DNA from: Leyella stercorea
Lineage (GTDB): Bacteria; Bacteroidota; Bacteroidia; Bacteroidales; Bacteroidaceae
Direction of reading: 5' to 3'
DNA length: 42,911 nucleotides
Assembly (NCBI RefSeq): GCF_019052365.1
Contig: NZ_JAHQUY010000021.1
Span: 1-42,911 of the forward strand
Shown here: one piece after another, positions 24,969-31,644 of the stretch
Layout: each line of letters opens with the position of its first letter
Numbering within the stretch: position 1 is the stretch's first letter
Position numbers and translations under genes: made by a program
Notes under the pieces: model-generated
What the model was told of the DNA's origin: nothing
The model's database searches: none
Seen by the model: the letters and a program-made list of their open reading frames with translations, nothing else

Positions 24969-25457
24969 CTACTGGTCAAGCAGTTCGTCGGCGCCGTCTA
25001 TGCACTGGCGTATGACGTTATAGTCGAATCCGCGCCCCAAGGCGTATTTCGTCAGCTTTGCGCGCATCTCGTAGTCGCTCTCAGCCTGCACCGAGCGTCG
25101 CTTTGCGGCGATGAGCTTTTTCAGCTCAGCCACATACGCCTCGTCGTCCACCTCGTCGAGCACGCGGCGGCTTATATCGCTCGCCACACCCTTCTGATAG
25201 AGCGCCTGCTCTATCTTGCGGCGTCCCCATCGGTCGAAGCGTATCTTCTCGCGCACGAAGAGTCGGGCGAACCGCTCGTCGTCAACGAACTTCTCGTCTA
25301 TCAGTCGGTCGAGCACTCGCTCGCGTGCGTCCTCCGATAGTTGCCAGCGGCGCATCTTCTCGAGCATCTCGCCCGACGAGTGCTCCGCACGGGCGCAGAG
25401 CGCCGACAGCTTCTGCAGCGCCTCCTGCTCGGTTATGGGTTTCTTCTTTTGTAGCAT
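24969..25457 (-). CDS. recX: Regulatory protein RecX
   Basis: A 162-residue RecX, which binds RecA filaments and limits recombination and SOS activity. It is built of three-helix RecX repeats: ALQKLSALCARAEHSSGEML (first), RVLDRLIDEKFVDDERFARLF (second, the best conserved), then RFDRWGRRKIEQALYQKGV and a divergent last repeat ending in ALGRGFDYNVIRQCI. The length is typical. recA is not in the window. The gene is flanked upstream by palindromic repeats and prmC. Confidence 0.93.
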   Translation of the reverse strand: MLQKKKPITEQEALQKLSALCARAEHSSGEMLEKMRRWQLSEDARERVLDRLIDEKFVDDERFARLFVREKIRFDRWGRRKIEQALYQKGVASDISRRVLDEVDDEAYVAELKKLIAAKRRSVQAESDYEMRAKLTKYALGRGFDYNVIRQCIDGADELLDQ

Positions 25458-25512
25458 TTTTTTTGTTATTAAGCCGAACTAAGCCTTCTTAAGCCTTTCT
25501 AAGCCTTGGGTA

Positions 25513-25608
25513 GGAGGCTACGGCATTCCTGCCGTAGCCATAGCATAAGGTTGTAATATTTTTTTTATTTCAGTCGCCAATGGCTACGGCAGGAATGCCG
25601 TAGCCTCC
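25513..25608. repeat. GGCTACGGCA palindrome pair between prmC and recX
   Basis: GGCTACGGCA, TTCC, TGCCGTAGCC (25516-25539) and GGCTACGGCA, GGAA, TGCCGTAGCC (25582-25605) are each hairpins, and 25513-25541 is the exact reverse complement of 25580-25608, so they can also pair with each other over 29 bp. Just upstream (25469-25507) are tandem TAAGCCTT words. The gap of 221 bp holds no gene. Confidence 0.85.
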
Positions 25609-25637
25609 TAAAGTTTGTTTCATCTTGGGTAACTAAG

Positions 25638-25656
25638 CCCTCCCCGACGGGGAGGG
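25638..25656. terminator. CCCTCCCC/GGGGAGGG hairpin after prmC
   Basis: CCCTCCCC (25638-25645), GAC, GGGGAGGG (25649-25656) form a strong stem 23 bp beyond the prmC stop. There is no clear T-run, so it may be a dispersed Bacteroidales repeat that also terminates. The flanking GGGAGGGGCTG words continue into the last codons of prmC. Confidence 0.55.
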
Positions 25657-25678
25657 TTGGGAGGGGCTGTTGTGGGGT

Positions 25679-26599
25679 CTATTGGGAGGGGCTGCTTCCC
25701 TTCACGAACCTTGGCAGTCCGAAGCAGTCGTCGTTCACCGTTACGTCCTCGAAGCCCATCTCTCGCATCATCTCGCCCGTCGCCTCCGCATACCTCGTGT
25801 TGCATTCGAAGAGCAGGCTTCCGCCGTTGCTCAGCGAGCGCAGTGCGTAGCGGGCTATGGCGCGGTAGAAGCGCAGCGGGTCGTCGTCGGGCACGAAGAG
25901 CGCCGTGTGTGGCTCGTGCAGCAGCACGTTGTCGTCCATGTCGGCGCGCTCCGAGTCGCAGATATACGGCGGGTTGCTTACTATCAGGTCCCATGGGGCG
26001 TTAGGTTTGCTAGGAATACTAGGCTTACTAGAAAAGCTAGCCTCCCTAGTCTCCCTAGAACAGCTCTCCTCAGCCCTCAGCGCGTCCCTCTTGCAGAACG
26101 CCACCTCCGCCTTCAGCGCCTTCGCGTTGCTTTCCGCCGTGTGCAGCGCCTCCTCAGAGATGTCCCACGCCTCCACATACGCCTCGCCGAGGCGCAGCTT
26201 TAGGCTGATGGCGATGCAGCCGCTGCCCGTTCCGATGTCGAGGATGCGCTTTGGGGCAGATGGTGCAGCGTTGGAGGCGCCGTTCATCAGCCTCTCGCCC
26301 TCGTCCACAAGCCATTCCGTTTCGGGGCGCGGTATAAGCACCGAGGCGTTCACGCCGAAGCGGTTGCCGCAGAAGTCGGCATAGCCCAGCACGTGCTGCA
26401 GCGGTTCGCCCTGCTCGATGCGTCTGACGGCGGTGTCAAGACGCAGCGTGTCGTCGGCTGACAACTGGTCGGTGGCACCGCAGACGATGTCGGTGTACGA
26501 TAAGCCGAACAACTCCTCGATGAGGATGCGCGCAATGGCACGAGCCTCGCCGTCTTCGTATGATGTGGCTATACGATGCCATATTTCTGAATAAGTCAT
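25679..26599 (-). CDS. prmC: Peptide chain release factor N5-glutamine methyltransferase
   Basis: Methylates the GGQ glutamine of release factors RF1 and RF2 with S-adenosylmethionine, in the cytoplasm. The N-terminal helical domain (1 to 80) is followed by LIPRPETEWLV (about 88 to 98), SAM motif ILDIGTGSGCIAI (119-131), acidic motif EAWDISEEAL and the catalytic NPPY at 209-212. Two oddities appear. Residues about 180 to 202 are an extra Ser/Pro-rich segment (SRETREASFSSKPSIPSKPN) encoded by a CTAG 9-bp repeat and lying between the usual core strands. The last residues (SSPSQ) are encoded by intergenic GGGAGGGG repeat DNA. Both suggest repeat invasion without loss of frame. The core motifs are intact, so it is probably functional. 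Confidence 0.93.
   Translation of the reverse strand: MTYSEIWHRIATSYEDGEARAIARILIEELFGLSYTDIVCGATDQLSADDTLRLDTAVRRIEQGEPLQHVLGYADFCGNRFGVNASVLIPRPETEWLVDEGERLMNGASNAAPSAPKRILDIGTGSGCIAISLKLRLGEAYVEAWDISEEALHTAESNAKALKAEVAFCKRDALRAEESCSRETREASFSSKPSIPSKPNAPWDLIVSNPPYICDSERADMDDNVLLHEPHTALFVPDDDPLRFYRAIARYALRSLSNGGSLLFECNTRYAEATGEMMREMGFEDVTVNDDCFGLPRFVKGSSPSQ
26006..26064. repeat. CTAG-centred 9-bp tandem repeat inside prmC
   Basis: CTAG recurs about every 9 bp (GCTAGGAATA, CTAGGCTTA, CTAGAAAAG, CTAGCCTCC, CTAGTCTCC, CTAGAACAG). The period is a multiple of three and leaves the prmC frame open, encoding the S-x-P/S-x-E-rich insertion. CTAG is normally rare in bacterial coding DNA, so the cluster stands out. 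Confidence 0.8.
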
Positions 26600-26765
26600 A
26601 TCGTTGTGAATGTTTTTTTTAATCTATAGTTCTGGGATGTAATTTATAATGACCTACTCTGTAATATATAATAAACTAATCTGTGATTTATAATATAATA
26701 AGATGTAGGTTTGATTAATAAAGAATATAAATTATCAATTTTCAGAATATAAATTGAGAAAATGT

Positions 26766-26850
26766 GCCGCGAGCGGGACTCGAACCCGCACAGCCATTAC
26801 TGGCCAAGGGATTTTAAGTCCCTCGTGTCTACCAATTCCACCATTGCGGC
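26766..26850 (-). tRNA. tRNA-Leu (anticodon UAA)
   Basis: The minus strand folds as an 85-nt class II tRNA: acceptor GCCGCAA paired with its complement at the far end, D-arm GGTAGACAC region, anticodon stem GGGAC/ATCCC around loop TTAAAA with anticodon UAA, a long variable arm as leucine tRNAs have, and the T-arm GCGGGTTCGAGTCCCGC. CCA is not encoded. It lies about 90 bp downstream of tRNA-Gly, with a terminator between. Confidence 0.97.
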
Positions 26851-26878
26851 GACCTGTGTCGTTTCGTTTGATGTCTTA

Positions 26879-26905
26879 ATAAAAAACGGCAGCATTTCTG
26901 CTACC
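26879..26905 (-). terminator. Rho-independent terminator after tRNA-Gly
   Basis: On the minus strand GGTAGCA, GAAA, TGCTGCC forms a 7-bp stem with one G-T pair, followed by GTTTTTTATT. It lies 35 bp after tRNA-Gly and before tRNA-Leu, so tRNA-Leu needs read-through or its own promoter; I see no clear TAnnTTTG for it. Confidence 0.75.
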
Positions 26906-26940
26906 TGTCCTAACAAAAACAATCAAACTATTTGAAAAGA

Positions 26941-27012
26941 GCGGCAAACGGGACTTGAACCCGCGACCCCAACCTTGGCAAGGTTGTGCTCTACCAACTG
27001 AGCTATTGCCGC
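26941..27012 (-). tRNA. tRNA-Gly (anticodon GCC)
   Basis: A 72-nt minus-strand tRNA with acceptor GCGGCAA matched at the end, D-loop AGTTGGTAGAGC, anticodon stem CAACC/GGTTG around loop TTGCCAA with anticodon GCC, and T-arm GCGGGTTCAAGTCCCGT. No CCA is encoded. The gene has a -7 box about 22 bp upstream. Confidence 0.98.
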
Positions 27013-27033
27013 ATGAAGCGCTTTTTGCGAGTG

Positions 27034-27041
27034 CAAAGGTA
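27034..27041 (-). promoter_or_regulatory. Promoter -7 box of the tRNA-Gly gene
   Basis: The minus strand reads TACCTTTG followed by CAC, a good TAnnTTTG match, 22 bp upstream of the tRNA-Gly 5' end. A TTG occurs upstream at too short a distance for a standard -33 element. Confidence 0.6.
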
Positions 27042-27110
27042 CATTATTTTTTTCAAGTGGAGAAGAAAAACAGGAAAAAAGTGTTGCTTGGCAATAGAAT
27101 TGTCTTAAAA

Positions 27111-27139
27111 GGGGGTGCAGCGGGGACCGCTGCACCCCC
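27111..27139 (-). terminator. Terminator of the cyuA-like gene, GGGGGTGCA repeat family
   Basis: GGGGGTGCAGCGG (27111-27123) and CCGCTGCACCCCC (27127-27139) form a perfect 13-bp stem with a 3-base loop, 5 bp after the gene's stop. On the minus strand it is followed by TTTTAAG. It has the same outer stem as the GGTGCAC repeat family but a different inner stem (GCGG/CCGC instead of CTTG/CAAG). Confidence 0.85.
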
Positions 27140-27144
27140 TGATT

Positions 27145-28434
27145 TTAACAGCTCTTGTGCGTCATGATGTCGAGCACCATCTCGTCTGTGCGGTTCATGG
27201 CTTCGGCGCCGATGCTTGTTAGGTTGCGTATAGAGCGGTCTACATCGTTGTCGATGATGCCCTCTACTGAGCTCACGCACTTGCCTTCCATCGAGAGCAG
27301 CGCAGAGAGCAGCGCTGTAGACACGCCCGACGAAATCTTCAGCGCGCAGCTCGGCTTCGCTCCGTCGCATATCATGCCCGTGATGTTGGCAATCATGTTC
27401 TTCACCGACCAGCAGATGTGCTCGTAGTTGCCGCCCATGAGGTAGGTGATGCCGCAGCTCGAGCCGATGCTTGCCACTACGCAGCCGCAGAGAGCCGACA
27501 GCTTGCCGAGGTTCTGCTTGATGTAGATGGCTGTGAGGTGGCTCAGCGTTAGTGCGCGAATGAGTTCCTCCTCGGTGTTCTCGTTCTCCTCGGCGTACAC
27601 AGCCACTGGGTTGGTGGCGCAGATGCCTTGGTTGCCCGAACCCGAGTTGCTCATCACCGGAATCATCGCGCCGCCCATGCGAGCGTCGCAAGCCGATGCT
27701 GTCTTAGAGATAATATGCGAGAAGATAGAGTTGCCGAAGATGCCGTGGCTCAGTGGGCGGTCGATAGTCTTGCCCAAACAGTGACCGTAGTTGTGCTTCT
27801 TCGACTCCTCCGCGATACGGAAGTTGTAGTCGCGTGTCTTCAGAATGAAGCGCAGGTCGTCCTCTGGCGTTGTCATAGCGAAGTCGTAGACAAGTCGCAT
27901 GTTCAGGCGTATGTCGTTGTTCTCTGCCTCGCCCGCCTTGTGGTGGCGCTCGTCGAGCAGCACCTCGCCGTCCTTCTTCAGGTATACGAAGTGGGTGTGC
28001 GACGTGGCGATTACGGCTGTAGCCTTATGGCCGTCGGCCTCGCAGGTGATCTCTACGTACAGCTTCTCGGTGATGCCGCTCTTGAGCTGTATGGAGATAT
28101 GGTCGGCGTCGATATACTGCTTGCCCTCCTCGAGCGAGTCTGGCGTGAGGTCTTTTATCACCTCCAGTTGATATTCCGACTTGCCGATGATGGCTCCGAG
28201 AGCGATGGCAATAGGCAGTCCGATCATGCCCGTGCCTGGTATGCCCACGCCCATGGCGTTCTTAAGGATGTTGGCAGACAGCAGCGCCGTGATTTTCTCA
28301 GGGCGGCAGCCCAACAGCTCCGTAGCGCGAGCCACGCAGAGCGACACGCACATCGGCTCGGTGCAGCCGACGGCTGGCACTACCTCGCGATTGATAAGGG
28401 CAATGATTTGTTTGCGAATGTCTTCTTCAAGCAT
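27145..28434 (-). CDS. cyuA: UPF0597 / CyuA-like L-cysteine desulfidase (serine dehydratase-like)
   Basis: A 429-residue cytoplasmic protein of the CyuA/YhaM (UPF0597) family. Members carry a [4Fe-4S] cluster and break down L-cysteine to pyruvate, ammonia and sulfide; related serine dehydratases use the same fold. The conserved cluster and catalytic cysteines are visible: VPAVGCTEPMCV (Cys24), CGCVVASIGSSCG and MICDGAKPSC. Glycine-rich GVGIPGTGMIGLPIAIALGA and SNSGSGNQGI are also typical. Full length. It is followed at once by a strong hairpin terminator. The family is certain; the exact substrate (Cys rather than Ser) is inferred from the family. Confidence 0.88.
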   Translation of the reverse strand: MLEEDIRKQIIALINREVVPAVGCTEPMCVSLCVARATELLGCRPEKITALLSANILKNAMGVGIPGTGMIGLPIAIALGAIIGKSEYQLEVIKDLTPDSLEEGKQYIDADHISIQLKSGITEKLYVEITCEADGHKATAVIATSHTHFVYLKKDGEVLLDERHHKAGEAENNDIRLNMRLVYDFAMTTPEDDLRFILKTRDYNFRIAEESKKHNYGHCLGKTIDRPLSHGIFGNSIFSHIISKTASACDARMGGAMIPVMSNSGSGNQGICATNPVAVYAEENENTEEELIRALTLSHLTAIYIKQNLGKLSALCGCVVASIGSSCGITYLMGGNYEHICWSVKNMIANITGMICDGAKPSCALKISSGVSTALLSALLSMEGKCVSSVEGIIDNDVDRSIRNLTSIGAEAMNRTDEMVLDIMTHKSC

Positions 28435-28446
28435 ATTGTTTAGGGT

Positions 28447-28590
28447 TATTAGTTGAGAATTGAGAGTTTACTTAGTTGAGAATTGAGAGTTGAGAATTGA
28501 GAGTTATGATTACCTTGATAGTTCATTAGCAGCTCTTGAAAGTTGCAAAACATATTATAACTCTCAACTCTAAATTCTCAACTCTCAATT
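28447..28590. repeat. GAGAATTGAGAGTT inverted low-complexity tract
   Basis: TTGAGAATTGAGAGTT words are repeated three times on the left (28453-28505), and the complementary AACTCTCAACTCTAAATTCTCAACTCTCAA lies on the right (28559-28588), around an AT-rich centre. The whole gap between cyuA and the first FKBP gene can fold as one long hairpin. No gene is seen in it. Confidence 0.75.
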
Positions 28591-28622
28591 TATTCTGTTG
28601 ACTCAACCGAGTCAACAGAATA
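28591..28622 (-). terminator. Hairpin terminator after the FKBP cluster
   Basis: TATTCTGTTGACTC (28591-28604) and GAGTCAACAGAATA (28609-28622) form a perfect 14-bp stem with a 4-base loop, 5 bp beyond the stop of the last FKBP gene. The T-run is weak on the minus strand; stem strength favours a terminator or RNA 3' end. Confidence 0.65.
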
Positions 28623-28627
28623 TTGTT

Positions 28628-29668
28628 TTACTTCTTTCTGCTCTTCTTTGCAGCGGTCTTCTTAGCCGGAGTCTTCTTCTCCTCCTTCTTTGCCTCAGCC
28701 GGCTGCTGCTTGCGGTCGATCTTCACGAGCTCTACCTTGAATATAAGAGTAGAGTAGGGCTTAATCTGACCTGCTGCGCGCGAACCGTAAGCCAGTTCCT
28801 GCGGGATGTAGAGCATCCATGTGCTGCCTGCAGGCATAGAGGTGAGAGCCTCTGTCCAGCCCTTGATAACCTGGTCTGGGCGGAAAGTAGATGTGTCAGG
28901 ATTGCGCTTGTAGCTGCTGTCGAACACGTTGCCGTCGATGGTCTTGCCCTCGTAGCGTACGGTTACGTTGTCGTCCTTAGTAGCCACCTCGCCGGTTCCG
29001 GCTGTGAGCACCTTGTACTGCAGGCCTGAAGGCAGCGTAACTACGCCTTCCTTCTTGGCGTTGGCAGCGAGCCAGTCGGTGTTCTCCTTCTTGTAGGCAT
29101 CCTCCTGACGGCGCTTCTCTGTGGTCATTGTGTTCTCGAAGAACTTCTTTGCGTCAGCAGCCTTCATCTCGGTAGTGTCGTTGACAACGGCGTCGATGAA
29201 GCCGCGGTTGAAGTTGATGCTGTCGAGAATCCACTGAGTGTTCTTCACCTCGTTAGCAACGCCCGGATACATGCGTGTCTCGAGCATCTGTGCAATCTGC
29301 ACGCCGGCGCTGTGAGCCATGAACTGCTTGTCGTTAGAGCGCTTGATACCCTCGCGCAGACCAGCTACGAACGCGTCCATAGATGTAGAGTCGACGCCGT
29401 ACTGCTTGCCTACGTACTCCATCAGACCGGTGGTGTAGGTCATGCCGGCAGCGTAGCTCAGCGAGTCGGACATGCTCAGGAGCGCCACCGGAGCCTTGCA
29501 GCAGCCTGCAGCACCCTTCTTGCACTCCTTCTTGTTCTTCTTGCTCTTCTTGTCAGCCTTGCTGCACTCTGTCTTCGCCTTCTTGCATTCCTTGTTGTCC
29601 TTTGCAGAAGCGTTGGTGAAGGTTGCAGAGAGCAGAGCAACCATCGCCAGTGTCAATATCTTTCTCAT
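28628..29668 (-). CDS. Secreted FKBP-type peptidyl-prolyl isomerase with Lys-rich ends
   Basis: A 346-residue FKBP. The signal peptide MRKILTLAMVALLSATFTNA leads to an unusual Lys/Cys-rich segment (about 23 to 58, with KKAKTECSK and KECKKGAAGCCK). Then comes an FKBP_N dimerisation domain (LSYAAGMTYTTGLMEYV, about 68 to 215) and a C-terminal FKBP_C catalytic domain (about 225 to 318: VTVRYEGKTIDGNVFDSSY, VIKGWTEAL, IPQELAYGSR). The tail is Ala/Lys-rich (KKTPAKKTAAKKSRKK), reminiscent of histone H1 tails. The fold resembles FkpA/Mip, periplasmic or surface folding helpers. It is the third of three FKBP genes in a row and the only one with basic extensions, which may bind negatively charged surface polymers (speculative). 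Confidence 0.9.
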   Translation of the reverse strand: MRKILTLAMVALLSATFTNASAKDNKECKKAKTECSKADKKSKKNKKECKKGAAGCCKAPVALLSMSDSLSYAAGMTYTTGLMEYVGKQYGVDSTSMDAFVAGLREGIKRSNDKQFMAHSAGVQIAQMLETRMYPGVANEVKNTQWILDSINFNRGFIDAVVNDTTEMKAADAKKFFENTMTTEKRRQEDAYKKENTDWLAANAKKEGVVTLPSGLQYKVLTAGTGEVATKDDNVTVRYEGKTIDGNVFDSSYKRNPDTSTFRPDQVIKGWTEALTSMPAGSTWMLYIPQELAYGSRAAGQIKPYSTLIFKVELVKIDRKQQPAEAKKEEKKTPAKKTAAKKSRKK

Positions 29669-29692
29669 TTTTATTTATTGGTTTAAAGGATA

Positions 29693-29742
29693 AAGTAGAC
29701 GAGTGGGCAGGCGTTACCGTCTACTCATCAACTCGTCTACTT
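29693..29742. repeat. AAGTAGACGAGT inverted repeat between FKBP genes
   Basis: AAGTAGACGAGT (29693-29704) and ACTCGTCTACTT (29731-29742) are exact complements around a 26-bp centre that itself contains CCGTCTACTC. It fills the gap between the second and third FKBP genes and may be a dispersed repeat or an RNA processing hairpin. Confidence 0.7.
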
Positions 29743-29768
29743 GTCTTTTTGTTTACTTCTCAACCTGA

Positions 29769-30641
29769 TTACTTTCCGTTAACGCTGATAAGCTCAATCT
29801 TGAACACCAGCGGAGAGTAAGGCTTGATCTCGCCCTGCTCGCGGTCGCCGTAAGCGAGTTCCTGCGGGATGTATACTTCCCATACAGAGCCTGCCGGCAT
29901 GTGTACGAGAGCCTCTGTCCAACCCTTGATTACCTGGTTAGCACGCAGAGTGATAGGCTGGTTGTTCTTGTAGCTGCTGTCGAACACCTTGCCGTTGATG
30001 AGCTTGCCCTCGTAGTGTACCTTTACGAGTGAGGTGTCCTTCGGCATAGCGCCGTTGCCCTCCTTGATAACCTTGTACTGTACGCCTGAGGGAAGAGTCT
30101 TCACGCCTGCCTTCTTAGCGTTGGCAGCCATCCACTCCTCGCCCTGCTTCTTCAGCGCGCCGTACTTCTGCTCCATGTACTTAGACTTGATAGCCATCAT
30201 CTTCTGCTGAGCTACCTGGCCAGCCTGCTCCATTGTCATGATGCCCTTGCCGTGTACGCCCTGAACGAAGCCTGCCATGAAGTTCTTCAGAGAGATAGTC
30301 TTTGTAGAGTCGTCGCCGAAGATCTCGTGGTTGATGCCCTTAACCATGCGGTTAGAGATCTGCTGACCGATCTGTACACCCATGTAGTAAGCGGCTTTCT
30401 TCTTGTTGTCGCCAGCGTTAGCACCGTCGTTCAGACCCTTTACGAATTCGTCGATATAGGTGGTGTCGATGTCCATCTGCAACAGATACTGCTTCAGACC
30501 CTGGGTCTGAGCCATACCGATAGCGTAGCTCAGTGTGTCTACGTCGTTCTTAAGATTTGCCTTTGCGGGAGAGTTTCCGCAAGAAGCGAAGATGCCAGAA
30601 ATGGCAATAGCCAAAGCGGCTACGATTGAAAACTTTTTCAT
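29769..30641 (-). CDS. FKBP-type peptidyl-prolyl isomerase lipoprotein
   Basis: A 290-residue predicted lipoprotein of the FkpA/Mip type. The N-terminus MKKFSIVAALAIAISGIFA is followed by SCGNS, giving a lipobox with Cys21. An N-terminal helical dimerisation domain (about 35 to 175: DTLSYAIGMAQTQGLKQYL) precedes the FKBP_C domain (about 190 to 288: VKVHYEGKLINGKVFDSSY, NQVIKGWTEAL, IPQELAYGDR). It would catalyse proline isomerisation during folding of envelope proteins, anchored at the inner face of the outer membrane. It lies 33 bp after the cytoplasmic FKBP gene, so the two are probably co-transcribed. Confidence 0.93.
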   Translation of the reverse strand: MKKFSIVAALAIAISGIFASCGNSPAKANLKNDVDTLSYAIGMAQTQGLKQYLLQMDIDTTYIDEFVKGLNDGANAGDNKKKAAYYMGVQIGQQISNRMVKGINHEIFGDDSTKTISLKNFMAGFVQGVHGKGIMTMEQAGQVAQQKMMAIKSKYMEQKYGALKKQGEEWMAANAKKAGVKTLPSGVQYKVIKEGNGAMPKDTSLVKVHYEGKLINGKVFDSSYKNNQPITLRANQVIKGWTEALVHMPAGSVWEVYIPQELAYGDREQGEIKPYSPLVFKIELISVNGK

Positions 30642-30674
30642 TGTTTGTGTTATTGTTGTTTTTTAGTTGTTTCT

Positions 30675-31280
30675 TTAGAGAACCTTGATAAGCTCTACGT
30701 CGAACACCAATGCTGCGAACGGCGGGATAGCTGCGCCTGCGCCGCGCTCGCCGTATGCCAGCTGGTAAGGTATGAAGAAGCGGTACTTTGCGCCCTCAGA
30801 CATGAGCTGCACGCCCTCTGTCCAGCCTGCGATAACGCCGTTCAACGGGAATGTAGCCGACTCGCCGCGCTTGTAGCTGCTGTCGAATACTGTGCCGTCG
30901 ATGAGGCGACCCTCGTAGTGGCACTCTACGGTGTCCTCAGCGGTCGGCTTCTTGCCGTTGCCCTCGTTGAGCACCTGATACATAAGACCTGAAGGCAGCG
31001 ATACTACGCCCTCCTCAAGAGCCTTGTCTGCGAGCCAAGCCTCGCCCTTGTCCTTGTTCTCCTTATACTTCTCGGCTGCGGCTGCGCGCTGCTTAGCCTC
31101 CTGCTGCTGGAAAAATTCTGTAACAATCGTCTGAGCCTCCTGATCAGCCACCTGCGGCTCCTTGCCCTCAAGCATGTCCTTGATAGCCTGAGCGAAGTCG
31201 TCGATGTTAAGGTTCTCGGCTCCCATCTGTGAGAGCTGGCGGCCTATGCCAAGGCCCAAAGCGTAACTAAGTTTGTCCAT
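30675..31280 (-). CDS. FKBP-type peptidyl-prolyl isomerase, cytoplasmic FklB-like
   Basis: A 201-residue FKBP without signal peptide, so probably cytoplasmic, similar in layout to FklB. An N-terminal helical domain (1 to 100: DKLSYALGLGIGRQLSQMG) with an Ala/Lys/Glu coiled coil at about 65 to 90 is followed by the FKBP_C domain (VECHYEGRLIDGTVFDSSY, GVIAGWTEGVQLM, IPYQLAYGERG). It is the first gene of a three-FKBP cluster and has a good promoter. The three share the same two-domain plan but have cytoplasmic, lipoprotein and secreted N-termini, which suggests duplication followed by division of labour between compartments. Confidence 0.93.
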   Translation of the reverse strand: MDKLSYALGLGIGRQLSQMGAENLNIDDFAQAIKDMLEGKEPQVADQEAQTIVTEFFQQQEAKQRAAAAEKYKENKDKGEAWLADKALEEGVVSLPSGLMYQVLNEGNGKKPTAEDTVECHYEGRLIDGTVFDSSYKRGESATFPLNGVIAGWTEGVQLMSEGAKYRFFIPYQLAYGERGAGAAIPPFAALVFDVELIKVL

Positions 31281-31333
31281 AAGTTGTATTTGTTTTTTTA
31301 ATAATGTATCAATGCTTAGGGGCTAAAGTCTTG

Positions 31334-31362
31334 CAAATTTACTACTTATATTTGATTTCAAA
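31334..31362 (-). promoter_or_regulatory. Promoter of the FKBP cluster
   Basis: The minus strand has TTTG (31362-31359) and TAAATTTG (31341-31334) separated by 17 bp, a good Bacteroidota -33/-7 pair, with the start codon 54 bp further on. Confidence 0.65.
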
Positions 31363-31520
31363 TACATAATTGTGTAAAAATCACTTTTTTTAATTATTAC
31401 GATAGCTCTTTTTGCTTACTTATTAATGTTTTGTTTGCGTACTTATCTATGTTTTGTCTGTGTATATATTCATGATTTATAGGTACAGGCGTATAAAAAT
31501 GTAAAATATCACCGCAAATC

Positions 31521-31552
31521 TTTGGCTGTTTGCGCTATTTCCACTATTTTTG
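31521..31552 (+). promoter_or_regulatory. Promoter of the GT9 glycosyltransferase gene
   Basis: TTTG (31521-31524) and TATTTTTG (31545-31552) are 20 bp apart, the classic Bacteroidota spacing. The leader to the ATG at 31645 is about 85 nt. The 364-bp divergent gap 31281-31644 otherwise holds only AT-rich DNA with this promoter and the FKBP promoter. Confidence 0.65.
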
Positions 31553-31644
31553 CAGTGTTAGCCGCGTTACAGGCTGCGTGAACCTAAACAAAAATAGCGA
31601 GTGGATATTCTTCACCCGCCAACTTGTTCGTTAAATATATTACA

